Source: Flavobacteriales bacterium (GTDB taxonomy: Bacteria > Bacteroidota > Bacteroidia > Flavobacteriales_F > PHOS-HE28). Taken from it: a stretch of DNA of 52,608 bases. Location: NCBI GenBank assembly GCA_020847755.1, contig JADLBK010000158.1, positions 1 to 52,608 of the forward strand, in the 5' to 3' direction. Within the stretch, counting starts at the first letter, position 1. Each line of letters begins with the position of its first letter. Of the stretch, positions 18,380 through 26,218 are shown one piece after another. A program made the position numbers and the translations under genes. The notes under the pieces are model-generated. The model was not told where the DNA came from and ran no database searches. It was given only the letters and a program-made list of their open reading frames with translations.

Positions 18380-19054
18380 ATGAAGCGCCTCCTTCCGCTA
18401 CGCCTGCTCGTCCTGAGCATGCTGCTGCCGGCGATCGCCAGCCACGCCCAGCGCATCGCCTTCGTGGACACCAAGTACATCCTGGGCAAGATGCCCGACT
18501 ACCAGAGCGCCCAGAGCGAACTGGACCGCCTGAGCTCCCAGTGGCAGAAGGAGATCGACGATCGCTGGGAGACCATCCGCAAGCTGCGCGACGCCTACAA
18601 CGCCGAGGCCATCCTGTTGACCGATGACATGAAGGCGAGCCGCCGCGAGGACATCGAGAAGAAGGAACGTGAGGCAAGGGACCTGCAGAAGAAGCGCTTT
18701 GGGCCCGATGGCGACCTGTTCAAGAAGCGCGAGGAGCTCATCCAGCCCATCCAGGACCGCATCTATCAAGCCATCAAGGAGGTGGCCGGCACCACCTACG
18801 TGGCCATCTTCGACATCGGAAGCAAGGGCAACAATGTGCTCTTCGCCAGCGAGAAGTACGACAAGAGCGACAGCGTGCTGCGCAAGCTCGGCATCCGCCC
18901 CGACAAGGAAGGCGAGCCCGGGAACACGCGCGGCAATGATGACGATGATCAACCCGAGCGCCAGCCCGATGATGGCGGCGCCCAGCCCCAACGCGACGGC
19001 GGCACCAGCCCCGACCGCGGCGGTGGCGAGAACACGATCAAACCCCCACGATGA
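18380..19054 (+). CDS. OmpH/Skp-family periplasmic chaperone with acidic low-complexity tail
   Basis: A 224-residue exported protein. The signal peptide ends near SHAQ, and the mature part begins with the family's IAFVDTKYILGKMPDYQSAQ. A long charged coiled coil covers about residues 50-125. The C-terminal beta element (TYVAIFDIGSKGNNVLFA) is typical of OmpH. In Skp such proteins hold unfolded barrel proteins on their way to BamA. Odd feature: about 50 extra residues at the end, rich in Asp, Gly, Gln, Pro and Arg, with no predicted fold. The stop overlaps the next gene as ATGA. Confidence 0.9.
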   Translation: MKRLLPLRLLVLSMLLPAIASHAQRIAFVDTKYILGKMPDYQSAQSELDRLSSQWQKEIDDRWETIRKLRDAYNAEAILLTDDMKASRREDIEKKEREARDLQKKRFGPDGDLFKKREELIQPIQDRIYQAIKEVAGTTYVAIFDIGSKGNNVLFASEKYDKSDSVLRKLGIRPDKEGEPGNTRGNDDDDQPERQPDDGGAQPQRDGGTSPDRGGGENTIKPPR

Positions 19055-19566
19055 GCAACGGACCCATGAAGACCCTCCTCCTTTCCCTGGCCCTGGTGGC
19101 CACCGCCGCCCCGGCCTTCGCGCAGGCGAAGCTCGGTCACATCGACCGCCAGGCCCTGATGCTCACCCTGCCCGAACGCAAGGACGCCGAGACCAAGATG
19201 CAGGCCTTCGCCAAGAGCCTCGACGACCGCCTGAAGGCCATGGGCGCCGAGTACCAGCAAAAGGTGACCGACGCGCAGGCCAAGGAGGCCACCATGACCA
19301 ACACCGAGAAGGAGATCGTGATCCGCGAGATCTCCGAGCTGGAGAAACGCATCACCGACGCCCAGGAGAAGGCCCAGGAGGACCTGGCCAAGCAGGAGGA
19401 GGAGTTGCTGCGCCCCATGGTGGAGAAGACCAACAAGGCCATCCAGGACGTGGCTGCAGAGAACGGCTTCACCTACATCTTCGACACCAGCGCGGGCTTC
19501 GTGCTCTACTACGAGAAGGGCGAGGACATCCTGCCCAAGGTGAAGGCCAAGCTCGGCATCCAGTAG
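19051..19566 (+). CDS. OmpH/Skp-family periplasmic chaperone
   Basis: A 171-residue exported protein, second of the pair. The ATG at 19051 overlaps the upstream stop (ATGA). An internal Met at residue 6 (MKTLLLSLALV) gives a cleaner signal peptide and is an alternative start. The mature sequence begins AKLGHIDRQALMLTLPERKDAE. A highly charged coiled coil follows, with the end beta element FTYIFDTSAGFVLYY. It lacks the acidic tail of its neighbour. Two adjacent ompH genes after bamA are usual in this phylum, and the two may form hetero- or homotrimers. Confidence 0.92.
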   Translation: MSNGPMKTLLLSLALVATAAPAFAQAKLGHIDRQALMLTLPERKDAETKMQAFAKSLDDRLKAMGAEYQQKVTDAQAKEATMTNTEKEIVIREISELEKRITDAQEKAQEDLAKQEEELLRPMVEKTNKAIQDVAAENGFTYIFDTSAGFVLYYEKGEDILPKVKAKLGIQ

Positions 19567-19568
19567 CC

Positions 19569-19576
19569 TAAGTTCG
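19569..19576 (+). promoter_or_regulatory. TAnnTTCG promoter box for murI
   Basis: TAAGTTCG, only 4 nt before the GTG at 19581. If it is used, the murI message would be nearly leaderless or the true start would lie slightly downstream. Confidence 0.4.
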
Positions 19577-19580
19577 CGCC

Positions 19581-20399
19581 GTGCGGGATCCCCGTCCCAT
19601 CGGCGTTTTCGATAGCGGCATCGGTGGCCTCACCGTGGCCCGGGCCATCCGGCAGGCGCTCCCCGCGGAGCGCCTGCTCTATTTCGGCGACCAGGCCCAT
19701 GTGCCTTACGGCGATCGCGACGATGCGCAGATCCTGACCTTCAGCGAGGCCATTGCGCACTGGCTGCTGGAGCGCGATGCCAAGGCGCTCGTCATCGCCT
19801 GCAACACCGCCAGTGCCGCCGCGCTGAAGCCCCTGCGCGAGCGGTTGCCGCATGTGCCCATCGTGGGCATGGAGCCCGCCGTGAAGCCCGCCGTGGAGCA
19901 TACAAGGACCGGCGTGGTCGGGGTCATCGCCACCGTCGCCACCATGCAGGGCGCCGTGTTCGCCAGCATCGTGGAGCGCTTCTCCCAAGGCGTCACCGTG
20001 CTGCAACAGGCCTGCCCCGGGCTGGTGCGGCAGATCGAGGCCGGTGAACTGGACAGCCCGCGAACCGAGGCCATGCTGCGCGGATGGCTGGAGCCCATGC
20101 TCGACCGCGGCATCGATGCCCTGGTGCTCGGTTGCACGCACTACCCGCTCGTGCGCCCGCTGATCGAGCGCATCGTGGGGCCGGACGTCCGCGTCATCGA
20201 TCCCGCGCCGGCCATCGCGCGCCGGCTGGCCCAGGTGCTCGCTGAGGCGGACCTTGCCGCCGGGGAAGGCGAAGGCGGCATCGAGGTGTACACCAGCGGC
20301 GAGGTGGGCCGCCTGCGCGGCATGCTCCTTCGCCTGGGCCTGGGCCCCTTGCCGGTGCACGGTCTCCAGTGGACGGGCGGCCGCCTCACCCCTCCGTGA
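19581..20399 (+). CDS. murI: Glutamate racemase
   Basis: A 272-residue cytoplasmic enzyme converting L- to D-glutamate for peptidoglycan. The family's features are all visible: IGVFDSGIGGLTVARAI at the start, FGDQAHVPYG, catalytic Cys74 in ACNTASA and catalytic Cys185 in LGCTHYPL. It begins at GTG. The first residues (MRDPRPIGVFDSGIGG) leave no better later start. Its last 14 bp overlap the end of the convergent gamma-carbonic anhydrase gene, and no terminator is visible between them. Confidence 0.95.
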   Translation: MRDPRPIGVFDSGIGGLTVARAIRQALPAERLLYFGDQAHVPYGDRDDAQILTFSEAIAHWLLERDAKALVIACNTASAAALKPLRERLPHVPIVGMEPAVKPAVEHTRTGVVGVIATVATMQGAVFASIVERFSQGVTVLQQACPGLVRQIEAGELDSPRTEAMLRGWLEPMLDRGIDALVLGCTHYPLVRPLIERIVGPDVRVIDPAPAIARRLAQVLAEADLAAGEGEGGIEVYTSGEVGRLRGMLLRLGLGPLPVHGLQWTGGRLTPP

Positions 20400-20904
20400 A
20401 CCAGCTCGCGTACAGTTGGTAGTTGCGGGCGATCCGCTCGATCTCGCCGCTCGAGAGCTCGGGGCTCACCGGACCGATGCGCCGTGCCGGCACGCCGGCC
20501 ATCAGGCTGCCCGGTTCCACCACCGTGCCCTGCGTGACCACCGCACCCGCCGCGATCACACTGCCGCTGCCGATCACCGCGTGGTCCATCACGATGGCGC
20601 CCATGCCGATGAGCACCTTGTCGTGCACCGTGCAGCCGTGCACGATGGCCCGGTGGCCGATGCTCACATCGTCGCCGATGGTGAGCGCCGCCCGTTCGTA
20701 CGTGCAGTGGAGGACCGCGCCGTCCTGCACGTTCACCCGGTGGCCGATGCGGATCGCGTTCACATCGCCCCGCACCACCGCATGGAACCACACGCTGCAG
20801 CGCTCGCCCATCACCACGTCGCCCACCACCACGGCGTTCTCGGCCAGGAAGCACCCCTCGCCGAACCGCGGCTCATGGCCGCGCACCTGCTTGATCAGCG
20901 CCAT
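20386..20904 (-). CDS. Gamma-carbonic anhydrase family protein (left-handed beta-helix)
   Basis: A 172-residue hexapeptide-repeat protein. The zinc ligands expected for the family are present: His66 (VLHC), His84 (SIGH) and His89 (IVHG). The VVRGDVNAIRIGHRVNVQDG segment is also conserved. Such proteins form trimers; many YrdA-type members lack proven carbonic anhydrase activity. It starts 2 bp after the HMA-domain gene, making it the last gene of a metal-related operon, which could point to a metal-handling or zinc/iron-dependent role. The 3' end overlaps murI by 14 bp on the other strand. Confidence 0.9.
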   Translation of the reverse strand: MALIKQVRGHEPRFGEGCFLAENAVVVGDVVMGERCSVWFHAVVRGDVNAIRIGHRVNVQDGAVLHCTYERAALTIGDDVSIGHRAIVHGCTVHDKVLIGMGAIVMDHAVIGSGSVIAAGAVVTQGTVVEPGSLMAGVPARRIGPVSPELSSGEIERIARNYQLYASWFTEG

Positions 20905-20906
20905 GC

Positions 20907-21266
20907 TCAGGGTTTCGCCTCGGTCGGGAGCTTTCCGCAGCCTTCCTTCTGGCAGCAGGCGGGCAGCTTGGCGAAGGCCTTGGGGTCGCCCGGCATGCCG
21001 TCAGCGCTGTAGCCCAGCTTCACCAGCGCAGCGCGCAGCCCCTCCGGGGTGTTCTTTCCGGCCTTGTACGTGACGTGCACCGTGGAGGTGGCCAGGTCGA
21101 CATCGACCTGCCGCACGCCTTTCTCGTAGATCAGGTTCTCCTCGATGGTGCGTTCGCACATGTCGCAGACCGTGCTGCTCACGATGTCGAGGTGAGCGTC
21201 ATCCCCGTGCTGGGCGCTGGCCTGGGAGGCCCACAGGGCGAGGAGGAGGGTGATGGTGTGTTTCAT
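20907..21266 (-). CDS. Exported heavy-metal-associated (HMA) domain protein
   Basis: A 119-residue protein with a signal peptide (LLLALWASQASAQ). A ferredoxin-like HMA domain carries the metal motif CDMC (Cys34, Cys37) and the usual GVRQVDVDLATSTVHVTY strand pattern. A second Cys cluster near the C-terminus (Cys104, Cys105, Cys110) could be another metal site. It is predicted to be a periplasmic or surface copper chaperone. Its ATG overlaps the upstream TonB receptor stop (ATGA), so the two are produced together, which supports metal capture by the receptor and transfer to this protein. Confidence 0.9.
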   Translation of the reverse strand: MKHTITLLLALWASQASAQHGDDAHLDIVSSTVCDMCERTIEENLIYEKGVRQVDVDLATSTVHVTYKAGKNTPEGLRAALVKLGYSADGMPGDPKAFAKLPACCQKEGCGKLPTEAKP

Positions 21267-23497
21267 GAGGGGTTCTTCGTGGGTCGGAGGGTGTAGCGAA
21301 GGCCGCCATAGATCATGGCGCCCACGGTGGGGCCCCAGATCAGCGAGGCGTCAAAATACGGGCCATAGGGATCTTCGGGGGCGATGATCTGCCGGGTCTG
21401 GCCGGCGCTGGTCAGGTTCTCGCCCCCGAGGTAGAACTCCCACGCGCGCCAGATGAAGGTGACCTGGGCGTGCAGCGTGGCGTAGGCGGGCGATCGGCGC
21501 GGGAAGCGGTAAGGCTCGGGGTTCGCCGTGGTCCAGGGGATGCGCGAGCGGCTGAAGAGGTTCACCGAGACGTCGGCCCGCCACCGTTCGTTCGGGCTCG
21601 CCCACGCCAGGTCCACCAGGCCGCGGTGCGGCGGTGTGAACGGCCGCTCACGCAGCACCCCATCGTAGGTGGTGGCCACATCATACCAGCGGTAGCTCAG
21701 TTTGAGGTCCAGGGTGCGCGAGAGCTCCACCTGCACGTCGGCCAGCACGCTCGTGGCGTAGCTCGGTCCGTCCAGCATGTAGAACACGAGCAGTTGCGGC
21801 GAACGGTCCAGGTCGGCCACCAGTTGAGTGGTGAAGCGGGTGTGGTATGCATCAAGGCCCACGGCCCATCTGCGCTCGATCCACTTGAACTTGTGCAGGG
21901 CGCCGGCCCCGAAGGTCCACGCCCGCTCAAGTCCGGGCTCATTCTCCACCACCACCCGCCGCGAGCTGGCCAGCACGGCCGCGTTCTCCACCAGCGGATT
22001 GGTGCTTCGGAACCCGTGCCCCACGCTGGCGCGCGCCACCGTCAGCGGGCCGATGTCCCACTTGGCGTGCAGCCGCGGGCTGGCCACGGTGCCGTACCAG
22101 CTGTTGCGGTCGGCCCGCACACCGGCCACCACGGCCACGTCCCCGGCCTGCAGGGTGTATTCCGTGAACAGCCCGGGCATCACCTCATTGCGCGCGAAGC
22201 TGCTGTCCTGGAAGGTCTCCTCGAAGTCGTCCACCTGCAGGCTCAGACCGGCCTTCAGCTGGTCCTTGCCTCCGCGCGCGAGCTGCTGGTAGATGCCGCT
22301 CACGTAGCCGCTGAGCTGCAGCCCTTCATGCCGGCGCTCCCCGAACCGCGCGGTCAGGTGGTGCCGGCGCAATGCGGTGACGAAGCCCAGGCTTCGTGTG
22401 GCATCGTTGCGGAACACGAAGCCGTGCTTGGCCAGCAGGTCGGTCATCGCATTGCGGATGTCCACCACATAGGGTGCGTGATGGTCGGGTGGTCCCTCGA
22501 GGTGCATGAACGTGCTGCCACCCTCGCGGATGTCCTCCACATGGCGCACGGCCACCTGGGTGGTGCGTCCCTCGCGGGCGTGCATGAAGCGGTCCATCAC
22601 GTTGATGCGCCGCGTCCGGGGCATGTCCATGAATCCGTCCCGGTTCTGGTCCATCTCCGTGTTGAACCAGTTGCCATGCACCAGCAGCAGGTTGGCGGCG
22701 TGGGGTCCGATCCGCTGTCGTGCATGCACATTGGCCTCCGCACGGCCCTGGCTGTTGCCGTAGAGGTTCACGAAGAGCGGAGGCTCGTCCAGCGGGTTCA
22801 GGAGGCAGAGGTCGATCTGACCCGTGATGGCGTTGGGACCGTTCACCGCAGTGCCCGCTCCCTTGCTGAGGTTGATCGCATGGATCCATGTACCCGGTAT
22901 CAGGGTGAGGCCCGAGCTGGCGCTGAGGCCGCGCACGAACGGCAGGTTCTCCACGCTGAGTTGCGCGTATTTGCCGTCCAGGCCCAGCATGCGCAGCACC
23001 TTCGAGCCGCTGATGGCGTCGCTGAAGCTGGCATCCACCGTGGCGTTCGTCTCGAAGCTCTCGCTGAGGTCACAGCAGGCCGCGCGCTTCAGTTCCTTCA
23101 CCCCGAGCTGCTCCTGGCTGAGGATCGACCGGGTGCTCAGGGTGGTGCCCTGGGTGCGCTCCACCACGTCCACACCCTTCAACTGGCCCACGGGACGAAG
23201 CGTGATGCCCAACTCCCCGGTCGGTGCTGCCGGGACGAGGAGCGTATCCGTGGAGAATCCCACCAGTCGCGTGATGAGCACGGCGGGCAGGGTCGCCGGC
23301 AGGGGCAGGGTGAAGCGGCCGGTGCTGTCGCTGGAGGTGGCCACCACGGTGCCCGACCACACCACGGTGGCATAGGGCAGGGTGCCGCCATCCGCAGCGG
23401 AGCGCACGATGCCGCGGACCAGCGCCTCCTGGGCGGTCGTGCTCAGCGACCACAGGAGGCAAACGAGAAGAGGAACTCTGTTCGGGAACGGATGCAT
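21263..23497 (-). CDS. TonB-dependent receptor with carboxypeptidase-like N-terminal domain, probably metal uptake
   Basis: A 744-residue outer-membrane receptor. A signal peptide ends near STTAQ. Next comes a CarboxypepD_reg-like domain at about residues 25-105 (VRGIVRSAADGGTLPYATVVW) and then a plug domain containing CCDLSESFETNATVD and a conserved GLDGKYAQLSVENLPFVRGL stretch. The barrel ends in GGLRYTL. Receptors with this CCDLSESFETN plug commonly sit next to HMA-domain genes in Bacteroidota, so copper or another thiophilic metal is the inferred cargo. The downstream HMA gene overlaps by ATGA. A small Cys-containing exported protein is encoded 66 bp upstream on the same strand. Confidence 0.88.
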   Translation of the reverse strand: MHPFPNRVPLLVCLLWSLSTTAQEALVRGIVRSAADGGTLPYATVVWSGTVVATSSDSTGRFTLPLPATLPAVLITRLVGFSTDTLLVPAAPTGELGITLRPVGQLKGVDVVERTQGTTLSTRSILSQEQLGVKELKRAACCDLSESFETNATVDASFSDAISGSKVLRMLGLDGKYAQLSVENLPFVRGLSASSGLTLIPGTWIHAINLSKGAGTAVNGPNAITGQIDLCLLNPLDEPPLFVNLYGNSQGRAEANVHARQRIGPHAANLLLVHGNWFNTEMDQNRDGFMDMPRTRRINVMDRFMHAREGRTTQVAVRHVEDIREGGSTFMHLEGPPDHHAPYVVDIRNAMTDLLAKHGFVFRNDATRSLGFVTALRRHHLTARFGERRHEGLQLSGYVSGIYQQLARGGKDQLKAGLSLQVDDFEETFQDSSFARNEVMPGLFTEYTLQAGDVAVVAGVRADRNSWYGTVASPRLHAKWDIGPLTVARASVGHGFRSTNPLVENAAVLASSRRVVVENEPGLERAWTFGAGALHKFKWIERRWAVGLDAYHTRFTTQLVADLDRSPQLLVFYMLDGPSYATSVLADVQVELSRTLDLKLSYRWYDVATTYDGVLRERPFTPPHRGLVDLAWASPNERWRADVSVNLFSRSRIPWTTANPEPYRFPRRSPAYATLHAQVTFIWRAWEFYLGGENLTSAGQTRQIIAPEDPYGPYFDASLIWGPTVGAMIYGGLRYTLRPTKNPS

Positions 23498-23563
23498 GGG
23501 AGATCGTTCGGTAGGACAAGGGGACCAAGGCCATGTAGGCCGGAACCACGGGTCGTCCGACGA

Positions 23564-23962
23564 TCAGATCCTCAATACCTGCAGCCGCGCAAGCCGACGG
23601 GTCGCGGCCAGGGGAGGGGGGCCATGACCGCACACCAGCACGGCTGACCGTACCGCCAGGGCCGTCACCACCACCGGGGCGGGCAGCGACCAGTCATCCA
23701 TCGCCACGGTGGCGATCGGATGCGCAGGCACGAACACGTCCTGAGCGGCATGGGCGGTGGTGGCCACGCAGCACTGGGCCTTCACCGTGGCGCCGGCGCC
23801 GGCCTCCGGTCCGGGGCAGCAATCGCGCAGGTCACCCAGGACGAGCTGGCTGTGCCCGGCCTCCAGGCAGGTCATGCGCGAAAGGGCGGGCGCCGCAGCG
23901 GCCAGGAGGAGCAGGGCCGCCAAGGCGGCATGCATCCAGCGCGTGCGACGGAGCGCGTTCAT
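23564..23962 (-). CDS. Small exported Cys-rich protein of the HYC_CC_PP type
   Basis: A 132-residue protein with a strongly hydrophobic N-terminal segment. It then has Cys residues in the pattern TCLEAGHS and RDCCPGP, a further CC pair (AQCCVA), and near the end CGHGPPPLAATRRLARLQVLRI. The spacing of Cys, CC and PP resembles the HYC_CC_PP family that accompanies metal-related TonB receptors in Bacteroidota. The family call is from memory and moderate. An upstream TTG at 23971 would overlap the promoter box, so the ATG at 23962 is chosen. It is first in the operon with the TonB receptor, HMA protein and gamma-carbonic anhydrase. Confidence 0.75.
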   Translation of the reverse strand: MNALRRTRWMHAALAALLLLAAAAPALSRMTCLEAGHSQLVLGDLRDCCPGPEAGAGATVKAQCCVATTAHAAQDVFVPAHPIATVAMDDWSLPAPVVVTALAVRSAVLVCGHGPPPLAATRRLARLQVLRI

Positions 23963-23968
23963 CGGGTG

Positions 23969-23976
23969 CAAAAATA
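23969..23976 (-). promoter_or_regulatory. TAnnTTTG promoter box for the metal operon
   Basis: TATTTTTG on the minus strand, 6 nt before the ATG at 23962. It is an exact -7 consensus match, implying a very short leader. Confidence 0.6.
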
Positions 23977-24047
23977 GGCGACTACCTCCCGAATCCCCAG
24001 CCTCCCGCGTGCCCTTCTTGTGAACCCAAGACGCCTGGCCGGCGTCC

Positions 24048-24055
24048 TAGCTTTG
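24048..24055 (+). promoter_or_regulatory. TAnnTTTG promoter box for nfu
   Basis: TAGCTTTG, 4 nt before the ATG at 24060. It is an exact -7 consensus match. Confidence 0.55.
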
Positions 24056-24059
24056 CACC

Positions 24060-24674
24060 ATGTCAGCCCCCAGCACGCCACCGCCCGCCTCGGTGTACGC
24101 CGAGATGACGCCCAACCCGGCCACCATGCGCTTCGTGAGCAGCGTGCCCCTGATGCCCGAGGGCCGCGTGCTGGAGTTCCTCTCCCCCGAGCAGGCCCAG
24201 GGCGTGTCCCCGCTGGCCGAAAAGGTGTTCAACCTGCCCATGACCACGGGCGTCCTCATCGGGGCGAACTTCATCACGGTGACCAAGAACGATATCGTCA
24301 GCTGGGACATGGTGCACCTGGAATTGCGCGAGTTCATCCAGGAACACCTGCGCACCGACGGCCGTGTGCTGTACGGTGACGTGCCCGCACGCGAGCTGGC
24401 CGAGGCCAACGACAGGGCCATGGGCCATGTGGAGCCTTCCGACGAGGCCGATGCGCGCATCATCGCGGTGCTGGAGGAGTATGTGCGCCCCGCTGTGGAG
24501 GGCGACGGCGGTCACATCGCCTTCCGGTCGTTCCGCGATGGCGTGGTGACGGTGACCCTGCGCGGCTCGTGCAGCGGGTGTCCCAGCAGCATGGTGACGC
24601 TGAAGGGCGGCGTGGAGAACCTGCTCAAACAGATGGTGCCCGGCGTGCGCGAAGTGGTGGCCGAGGAGCTGTGA
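24060..24674 (+). CDS. Nfu-type Fe-S cluster carrier
   Basis: A 204-residue cytoplasmic protein. Residues about 10-100 form the Nfu N-terminal domain (MTPNPATMRFVSSVPLM, SPLAEKVFNL, GVLIGANFITVTKND). Residues about 130-204 form the NifU C-terminal domain with the cluster-binding motif CSGC (Cys171, Cys174). It carries and delivers assembled 4Fe-4S clusters to client enzymes. A second NifU-type protein lies at 41024, next to an Fe-S-dependent oxidoreductase. It is convergent with the LuxE-like gene, only 3 bp apart. Confidence 0.92.
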   Translation: MSAPSTPPPASVYAEMTPNPATMRFVSSVPLMPEGRVLEFLSPEQAQGVSPLAEKVFNLPMTTGVLIGANFITVTKNDIVSWDMVHLELREFIQEHLRTDGRVLYGDVPARELAEANDRAMGHVEPSDEADARIIAVLEEYVRPAVEGDGGHIAFRSFRDGVVTVTLRGSCSGCPSSMVTLKGGVENLLKQMVPGVREVVAEEL

Positions 24675-24677
24675 CCT

Positions 24678-25679
24678 TCAGGCCTCGGCCAGCAGATTGC
24701 AGCCTCTGACGTCGCTGTGGTCGAAGCGCCCCAGCACCTCGAAACTCCCGTCCGGGTGAAGTCGGCCCAGGTCCTGCGTACTGATGAAGGGACAGCTGGC
24801 GATGTTGCACAGGTCGATGACGTCGATGCCACCGGTGCGGCCCATCTGTTGCGGCGCGAACGGATCGTTCACCTCCCGAATGCGCACCGCCATCCATGGA
24901 GGGCAGTGGTAGCGGCCTGCGCCCGGGCTCCAGGCCTGGCTCAGCAGTTCGGTCATGCCGTATTCGCCTCCGACCTGGTCCACCCCGAAGGCCTGACGCA
25001 GCTGCGTGTGCAGGTCCTCGCGCACCAGCTCCGGTCGGCGACCCTTCATGCCGCCGGTCTCCACGATGTGCACGTGCCGCAGCGTCATGGGATGTCGTTC
25101 CGCCAGGTCGAGCAGGGCGAACGGCACGCCCAGCAGGAGGGTTCTTCGGCCTTCCTCCTCGGACCGTCGGAGCAGGTCGGCCACTTGTGCGTACTGGTTC
25201 AGGTACAGGCCACCGAGCGGATCGCCGCTGGCCTCCACCAGCCGCTGGGCCATGAGCACCAGCGAACTGTCCGGGCGCTCCAGGTAGGCCGGCAGCAGGG
25301 CGATGATCCGCCATGTCGCCGGTTCGCCCAGGGCGTTGCGGAAGCCGGTCATGAACGATCGCGCGTAGAGCTCCGGCCAGGGCACATGATGCCGGGCGGT
25401 GATGGCCGCGGTGGTGCCGCTGCTGGTGAAGGTGAGCGCCGGGGTCAGGCCTTCCAGCAGGACGCGGTGGTCCCGGAAGGCCTGGATGGGCAGGAAGGGG
25501 ATGGCCTCGATGCTGCCCACCCGGTCCGGGGTGATGCGCAGGCCCTCCAGAAAAGCCCGATAGACGGGGTTGTGCGCCGCGTGCAGACGAAATAGATCGA
25601 GCGCCAGCGCGTTGAACGCTTCGGGTCCGTCGACCGCGAAGGGTCGTTCCATCCAGGACGACCACGCGTCAGCGGGCAT
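24678..25679 (-). CDS. LuxE-like acyl-protein synthetase / acyltransferase
   Basis: A 333-residue cytoplasmic protein of the adenylate-forming type. It has the nucleotide-binding motif FTSSGTT at residues 84-90, a later GGEYGMTELLSQAW segment, and the Asp-rich LGRLHPDGSFEVLGRFDHSD ending common to ANL enzymes. It matches Bacteroidota proteins annotated as acyltransferase or LuxE-domain. A role in activating a fatty acid, perhaps for lipid or surface-polymer synthesis, is inferred. The frame runs to 25895, but the ATG at 25679 is preferred because a TACCTTTG box sits at 25739-25746. That places the promoter inside the divergent lipoprotein gene. Confidence 0.82.
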   Translation of the reverse strand: MPADAWSSWMERPFAVDGPEAFNALALDLFRLHAAHNPVYRAFLEGLRITPDRVGSIEAIPFLPIQAFRDHRVLLEGLTPALTFTSSGTTAAITARHHVPWPELYARSFMTGFRNALGEPATWRIIALLPAYLERPDSSLVLMAQRLVEASGDPLGGLYLNQYAQVADLLRRSEEEGRRTLLLGVPFALLDLAERHPMTLRHVHIVETGGMKGRRPELVREDLHTQLRQAFGVDQVGGEYGMTELLSQAWSPGAGRYHCPPWMAVRIREVNDPFAPQQMGRTGGIDVIDLCNIASCPFISTQDLGRLHPDGSFEVLGRFDHSDVRGCNLLAEA

Positions 25680-25700
25680 GGCGATCGGCGCGCAGAGCCG

Positions 25701-25708
25701 TACTTTTG
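25701..25708 (+). promoter_or_regulatory. TAnnTTTG promoter box for the small lipoprotein
   Basis: TACTTTTG, 5 nt before the ATG at 25714 (a GTG lies at 25711). It is an exact -7 consensus match. Confidence 0.55.
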
Positions 25709-25713
25709 GAGTG

Positions 25714-26211
25714 ATGCACCGGTTCGGAACGATCTCCTCAAAGGTAGCCGGAGCGCTGGCGCTGCTCCTGCTCACGGCCGGTTGCCAGCGCACCGAGGAG
25801 TTCCCCGTGGAGCCCCGGATCGAGCTCAAGTCGTTCACCACGCACGGGGATTCCGCCTCGCTGGTCATCACGTTCACCGACGGCGATGGCGACATCGGGC
25901 TCGGTCAGGGCGACACGCTTCCGCCCTACGATGTGGCCCCGTGGTTCTACAACCTGTTCCTCGACTACGAGGAGAAGCAGAACGGGGTCTGGGTGCGGCC
26001 CGCCCTGCTGCTGCCCCTGTACTATCGGGTACCGGTGATCACCCCGTCCGGGCAGGACAAGACGCTGGAAGGGGAGCTGGCCGTGGCCCTGACGCCCTGG
26101 CCGACCATTCCCAACACGCCGTTCGATACGGTGCGGTACGTGGTGAAGCTGGTGGACCGTGCGTTGCACGAGAGCAACACGATCACCACGGGTCCGATCG
26201 TGCTGCCTTGA
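25714..26211 (+). CDS. Hypothetical lipoprotein
   Basis: A 165-residue predicted lipoprotein with lipobox LLLTAGC at about residue 23. The mature part is a short beta-type domain with a Gly/Asp-rich ITFTDGDGDIGLGQGDT segment that could bind calcium, and it ends DRALHESNTITTGPIVLP. Proteins of this size and pattern occur widely in Flavobacteriales with no known function. The frame is open from 25570, but the promoter box at 25701 and the signal peptide fix the start near 25714. It is convergent with the Na/Pi symporter gene, with 7 bp between them. Confidence 0.78.
   Translation: MHRFGTISSKVAGALALLLLTAGCQRTEEFPVEPRIELKSFTTHGDSASLVITFTDGDGDIGLGQGDTLPPYDVAPWFYNLFLDYEEKQNGVWVRPALLLPLYYRVPVITPSGQDKTLEGELAVALTPWPTIPNTPFDTVRYVVKLVDRALHESNTITTGPIVLP
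25739..25746 (-). promoter_or_regulatory. TAnnTTTG promoter box for the LuxE-like gene
   Basis: TACCTTTG on the minus strand, 59 nt before the ATG at 25679. It lies inside the coding region of the divergent lipoprotein. Confidence 0.45.
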
Positions 26212-26218
26212 ACGCAGG

